DNA from: Luteitalea pratensis
Lineage (GTDB): Bacteria; Acidobacteriota; Vicinamibacteria; Vicinamibacterales; Vicinamibacteraceae
Reading direction: 5' to 3'
Assembly (NCBI RefSeq): GCF_001618865.1
Contig: NZ_CP015136.1
Location: 4,995,001 to 5,059,000 of the forward strand
DNA: 64,000 bases
Translations under genes and position numbers: made by a program
In this document: in pieces, positions 62,268 through 64,000 of the stretch
How the letters are laid out: every line of letters begins with the position of its first letter
How positions within the stretch are numbered: position 1 is the first letter of the stretch
The notes under the pieces: generated by a model
What the model saw: only the letters and a program-made list of their open reading frames with translations
The model's database searches: none
What the model was told of the DNA's origin: nothing

Positions 62268-62897
62268 ATGACCGATCACGACGACACGCAACTCGATGCC
62301 GCCCTCGAGGCGCTGGCTCGCCAGGACATACCGCCTGACCATGTGGCGCGCGTCCTCGCCCGGACCAGCGCGGAGCAGGCCAATGCGCCTGTCGATGCGC
62401 GTGGCGGGCAGGTTCTGGTCTACCTCCGGCCGCGGTGGCTGTTCCCCATCGCCGCAACGGTGCTCGCGGTCCTGGGCGCCACGTGGCAGTTGAATCGGCA
62501 GGTGGAGACCTGGCTCCCTGCGGAGACGGCCGGCTCGGAGAGCCGGCCCTACCAGCTCCATGTGTGGGGTGCGCCGGAGGAGATCGTGCAGCCCGTACTG
62601 CCGCCGCAAGCGTACTGGGGCATGGATCCCTTCCGCGAGTTCGCGACGCTGCGGTCAGGAACACAGGAACACAGGAACACAGGAACACAGGGGGGGCGTC
62701 AGGCAAGCGCGGGCACAGCGCGCAACGGGGCGGCGTGGGTGCCGCCGCCGTCGGACCTGCCACCGATCGATCTTGAATCCATTGTCGCGGCCTCGCTCGA
62801 CGTCGCGCCTGCCGAACCACTCGAAGTCATTACGCTCGCGGACATCCCGCTGGCGACCATCGTGATCGGCCCGATCACCGAAGAGGAAGATCCGTGA
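62268..62897 (+). CDS. Single-helix membrane protein, candidate anti-sigma factor, with in-frame 8-bp repeat
   Basis: 209 residues. The cytosolic N-terminus (TDHDDTQLDAALEALARQDIPPDHVARVLART) is acidic and helical, one membrane helix spans about 60-76 (FPIAATVLAVLGATW) and the rest is Pro-rich and probably periplasmic. No zinc-binding HxxxCxxC motif is present, so anti-sigma function rests on position. Codons 130-141 are built from the CAGGAACA repeat, followed by a G7 run. GTGA overlap couples it to the next gene. Confidence 0.65.
   Translation: MTDHDDTQLDAALEALARQDIPPDHVARVLARTSAEQANAPVDARGGQVLVYLRPRWLFPIAATVLAVLGATWQLNRQVETWLPAETAGSESRPYQLHVWGAPEEIVQPVLPPQAYWGMDPFREFATLRSGTQEHRNTGTQGGRQASAGTARNGAAWVPPPSDLPPIDLESIVAASLDVAPAEPLEVITLADIPLATIVIGPITEEEDP
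62656..62696. repeat. Coding 8-bp tandem repeat CAGGAACA x4.5 plus G7 run
   Basis: CAGGAACA repeats perfectly four times (62656-62687) and ends in CAGG, followed at once by a run of seven G. The 8-bp unit is not a multiple of three, so gain or loss of one unit shifts the reading frame of the enclosing gene. Confidence 0.85.
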
Positions 62898-63577
62898 ACC
62901 CGATTGTCATCGCGCTCTTTGCCACCGCCCTGCTCGCTCCGGACTTCACGCAGGATCAGCCGAACGCGCCGCAGGCGCCACAGGCCGCGCAGCCAGCGCA
63001 GCCACGCACACCGCAGCCGGCCCAGGCCCCTCAGGGCGAGGAGCGCGAACGAATGATGCCGCCGCCCCCGCCAGCCGCACCGCCGCCGCCGGGTGAGCGG
63101 CGCCCCGCGCCGACACGCAACGTCAAGATCGACGTGACGATTACGGACCAGACCGGATCGGCAGCGCCGATGAAGAAGGTCGTCTCGATCATCCTCGCTG
63201 ATGGGCGTCCAGGGGGCGTGCGCAGCATGACCAGCGTACCGCTCGTGTGGGGCGGGCCCAATCGCGAACTGCCGCTCAACGTCGACGCCACGGCGATGGT
63301 GACGCCCGAACAGAAGGTGCTGCTCGATCTGCGCTTCAACTACGCCAGCGTCAGCGTCATGCCACCCGTGGGCGCTGGCGCCGGCCCGGCGCCAGTGACC
63401 GAGGAGGAGAAGGCTCGCGATCGCGACATGACCGCGCCGCGGCCGGCATTTGGCAACATCACCGAGAACCTCGCGGTGCTGCTCTCGCAGAACGTGCCCA
63501 TCGTCGTCGCACGGTCGGCCGATGCCGCCACCGACCGCACCGTGACCGTCGAGGTGAAGGCGGAGATTCTGAAGTAG
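62894..63577 (+). CDS. Putative secreted protein with Pro/Gln-rich N-terminal region
   Basis: 227 residues. Short signal peptide (VIALFATALLAPDF), then a Pro/Gln/Ala-rich stretch (about 22-75) and a beta-rich domain (NVKIDVTITDQTGSAAPMKKVVSIILADGRPGGVRSM...LPLNVDATAMVTPEQKVLLDLRFNYA). No known family recognised. GTG start overlapping the membrane protein gene stop (GTGA). Forms a three-gene unit with the ECF sigma factor and may be a target or sensor partner. Confidence 0.7.
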   Translation: MNPIVIALFATALLAPDFTQDQPNAPQAPQAAQPAQPRTPQPAQAPQGEERERMMPPPPPAAPPPPGERRPAPTRNVKIDVTITDQTGSAAPMKKVVSIILADGRPGGVRSMTSVPLVWGGPNRELPLNVDATAMVTPEQKVLLDLRFNYASVSVMPPVGAGAGPAPVTEEEKARDRDMTAPRPAFGNITENLAVLLSQNVPIVVARSADAATDRTVTVEVKAEILK

Positions 63578-63580
63578 GCG

Positions 63581-63640
63581 GGAATCGGGAATCGGGAATC
63601 GGGAATCGGGCACCGGGCACCGGGCGCCGGGAACCGGGAA
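63581..63640 (+). repeat. GGGAATC tandem tract with G-quadruplex potential
   Basis: GGGAATC repeats at least four times and continues as GGGCACC and GGGCGCC, GGGAACC and GGGAATC. Four GGG runs spaced by 4 bases meet the quadruplex rule. It starts just after the stop of the secreted-protein gene. 63641-63848 holds one REP half-site and no gene. Confidence 0.75.
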
Positions 63641-63674
63641 TCGCGGATCGCGACGGTAGGACCTGAGCGGGGAT

Positions 63675-63688
63675 GTAGCCGCCGGACT
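63675..63688 (+). repeat. Half-copy of a GTAG REP
   Basis: GTAGCCGCCGGACT matches the 5' half of the element at 62231 exactly, but the palindrome is incomplete. Inverted GTAG-containing words follow at about 63706-63730. Confidence 0.5.
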
Positions 63689-63836
63689 CCAACGATATTC
63701 ACCGCCTACGGCCTGCGGGCTGCAGCCTACCCGGACCGCATATCGTGACTACCGGTGGCGCTGGCGTCATAGATACTTGTCAGGCGGTCACCCCCTGGCC
63801 TGGCCCGGCGTTCGGAGGCGTCCCGGAAGCAATCAG

Positions 63837-63842
63837 TAGAAT
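63837..63842 (+). promoter_or_regulatory. Candidate -10 for the last gene
   Basis: TAGAAT ends six bases before the ATG at 63849, which would place the start site at or next to the start codon (leaderless). No -35 match at 17 bases. Confidence 0.45.
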
Positions 63843-63848
63843 GTCGAG

Positions 63849-64000
63849 ATGAAGGCCGCGGCCGCATCTCGACAACACCAGTCGCACTCCCTCCGCTTGA
63901 TGCTGGAGCGATTTTCCACGGCGGTGACGCGATGGACGGGAGGGACATCCGCCTTCATGGTTGCCCTGGGCGTCATCGTCGTCTGGGCGGTGACGGGTCC
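63849..64000 (+). CDS. Low-affinity iron permease-like protein, 5' part only
   Basis: The first 50 residues run off the window edge. LERFSTAVTRWTGGTSAFMVALGVIVVWAVTG resembles the N-terminus and first membrane helix of the low-affinity iron permease family (PF04120). The function is tentative because only one helix is visible. The frame is open to the end. Confidence 0.6.
   Translation, partial: MKAAAASRQHQSHSLRLMLERFSTAVTRWTGGTSAFMVALGVIVVWAVTG

Noticed and set aside
63727-63948. 73-codon minus-strand frame at the window end
   Set aside because: It is antisense to the permease-like 5' end and its promoter, with no recognisable features.

Overview
The window is about 64 kb of high-GC bacterial chromosome, densely coding, with many GTG starts and long chains of genes overlapping by 4 bp. 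It most likely comes from an Acidobacteriota lineage of the Vicinamibacteria (Luteitalea-like) type. The pointers are a VWFA-related protein of the acidobacterial type, a large Oar-like TonB-dependent receptor with an N-terminal carboxypeptidase-regulatory domain, the remnant of an acidobacterial FtsX-type permease, a DUF4390-NtrY-NtrX cluster and an orphan PEP-CTERM tail. No transposase, phage gene, CRISPR array or rRNA was seen. The taxonomic assignment is inference from gene content.

Layout. 1-10.1 kb: pyrH-frr-asparaginase, a phosphofructokinase, a glycine-zipper lipoprotein, an ACT-domain protein, tRNA-Ala(CGC), then an fmdB / PolX-like / lolA / secretin run. 10.2-17.5 kb: a seven-gene minus-strand operon, nagZ-ldcA-mpl-pxpB-pxpC-murB-murA, which combines peptidoglycan recycling with UDP-MurNAc synthesis and contains two 5-oxoprolinase-type subunits. 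17.6-19.6 kb: canonical PolX and a small protein. 19.6-29.9 kb: ffh, rpsP-khpA-rimM-trmD-rplS-rnhB, a large TPR protein, a small membrane protein, thiE, rodZ and an unknown protein. 30-46.9 kb: a secreted beta-propeller/FAEG-repeat protein, riboflavin genes ribD-ribE-ribBA behind ftsY, gpsA-plsY-cinA-pgpA, an RDD protein, and LPG-synthase-like TM protein-nrdR-DUF4390-ntrY-ntrX. 47-57.4 kb: a DUF4097-like protein, the TonB-dependent receptor, purC, a small Fis-type HTH protein, groES-groEL, a TonB-like protein, a VWA protein and tatA. 57.4-64 kb: selB and rnr, then an ECF sigma factor-membrane protein-secreted protein module and the 5' end of a probable low-affinity iron permease gene.

Most genes are housekeeping. 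The most notable signals are: (1) two tandem, sequence-divergent CIRCE-type operators flanking a good groESL promoter; (2) the recycling operon that carries pxpBC and a MurA with Asp at the fosfomycin-target cysteine position; (3) two PolX-family proteins, one with a degenerate polymerase active site; (4) a dispersed family of GTAG-headed short palindromes resembling REP elements, some in head-to-head pairs or supplying stop codons; (5) intergenic tracts of short tandem 'words', each locus with its own word, one of which (an 8-bp unit beside a G7 run) lies inside a coding sequence and could be phase-variable. Two strong -10 boxes lie so close to start codons that leaderless transcripts are likely.

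All functions are assigned by reading motifs and familiar family sequences; no database search was run.
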